Below are positions 6,196-6,523 of a DNA stretch of 6,523 nt, piece after piece. Made by a program: the position numbers and the translations under genes. The notes under the pieces are model-generated. The model did no database searches, was not told the DNA's origin, and worked only from the letters and a program-made list of their open reading frames with translations. The stretch covers positions 1-6,523 of the forward strand of contig CAMJHI010000135.1 in NCBI GenBank assembly GCA_946405475.1, written 5' to 3'. The stretch's first letter is position 1. Every line of letters begins with the position of its first letter. This stretch comes from an uncultured Clostridia bacterium (GTDB lineage: Bacteria; Bacillota; Clostridia; Oscillospirales; Acutalibacteraceae).

Positions 6196-6523
6196 TCATC
6201 CTTGATTGTCAAGCTCGCGCAGGAGCCGTTCGGTGTTCGCCGCCAGCGGCGCGGCGGAATCGATCTGCGTCAGGCAAAAGCCTTTCTTCAGTTCCTCGGC
6301 CGCCTGTGCAAAAAACTGCCGCTGCGCCTGAAGCACGCTGATCGCTTCCTCGTCGGCAAAATGCTTCAGCCGCACGTCATAGGCCCGCGTTTTAATGCGC
6401 CGCACCAGCTCGCCGCTGTCGGCGTAATCGGTGAAAACAAACCGCAGGCTGCCCGCGAAATACCGCTCAAAGTGGCGAAGGACCGCGCCGCTTTTGGCGT
6501 AAAGCCCGGGCTCGTCCCACACC
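6196..6523 (-). CDS. C-terminal fragment of an unidentified protein, possibly kinase-like
   Basis: An open frame enters from the right edge and ends with TGA at 6198-6196, giving about 109 visible residues; the true start is outside the window. It is soluble, rich in Arg, Glu and Ala, and probably helical. The run RRIKTRAYDVRLKHFADEE, followed by QAQRQFFAQAAEELKKG and a short strand ending in an Asp (QIDSAAP), resembles the lid and C-terminal helix region of thymidylate-kinase-like or related P-loop kinases. The P-loop itself would lie off the window, so this is only a suggestion. The stop is followed after 7 nt by the flippase start, so the two genes belong to one operon, and a role in glycan synthesis or modification is likely from context. 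Confidence 0.6.
   Translation of the reverse strand, partial: VWDEPGLYAKSGAVLRHFERYFAGSLRFVFTDYADSGELVRRIKTRAYDVRLKHFADEEAISVLQAQRQFFAQAAEELKKGFCLTQIDSAAPLAANTERLLRELDNQG

Noticed and set aside
4932..6341. A 469-codon open frame on the plus strand opposite the flippase gene
   Set aside because: It is antisense to a clear membrane protein, rich in His, Arg and Gln, and has no motif or ribosome site. It arises because G/C-rich third positions leave few stops on the other strand.

Overview
This 6.5 kb window is a dense, GC-rich stretch of bacterial chromosome with G/C-biased third codon positions and AGGAGG-type ribosome binding sites. It encodes a YdjI-type SPFH protein with C-terminal zinc ribbons, a family familiar from Firmicutes. 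Together these suggest a GC-rich member of the Clostridia, such as an Oscillospiraceae-like gut organism. That placement is inference: there is no rRNA or other marker gene here. I see no tRNA, CRISPR array, insertion sequence or phage gene.

Layout. (1) Positions 1-516, minus strand: the N-terminal 172 residues of an exported protein with a signal peptide and two Asp/Asn/Gly-rich loops that look like calcium-binding loops. The rest lies off the left edge. (2) Positions 517-709: a divergent intergenic region with a good promoter facing each way and small AT-rich palindromes. (3) Positions 710-3453, plus strand: a three-gene, probably co-transcribed unit made of an alpha/beta-hydrolase (acetyl-esterase-like), the SPFH/zinc-ribbon protein, and an SGNH/GDSL esterase. 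(4) Positions 3460-3503: a perfect 17-bp hairpin between convergent genes, usable as a terminator in both directions. (5) Positions 3517-6523, minus strand: the 3' end of what looks like a surface-polysaccharide operon. In transcription order it holds the C-terminus of an unidentified, possibly kinase-like protein, a Wzx-type flippase, and a two-domain protein joining a nucleotidyltransferase-like domain to a thymidylate-kinase-like P-loop domain.

How the genes may work together. The minus-strand genes are tightly packed (7-nt gap, then a TAATG stop/start overlap). They fit the export of a lipid-linked glycan plus a phosphoryl or nucleotidyl transfer step of unknown target. The plus-strand unit puts two unrelated serine-esterase folds on either side of a membrane-scaffold-type SPFH protein. 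Neither esterase has a signal peptide, so deacylation of imported or intracellular substrates is likelier than direct attack on external polymers. No single wholly new system is proven here. The points most worth a second look are the nucleotidyltransferase-kinase fusion in a glycan operon, the esterase/SPFH/esterase unit, and a hairpin that buries the non-ATG start of the flippase gene.
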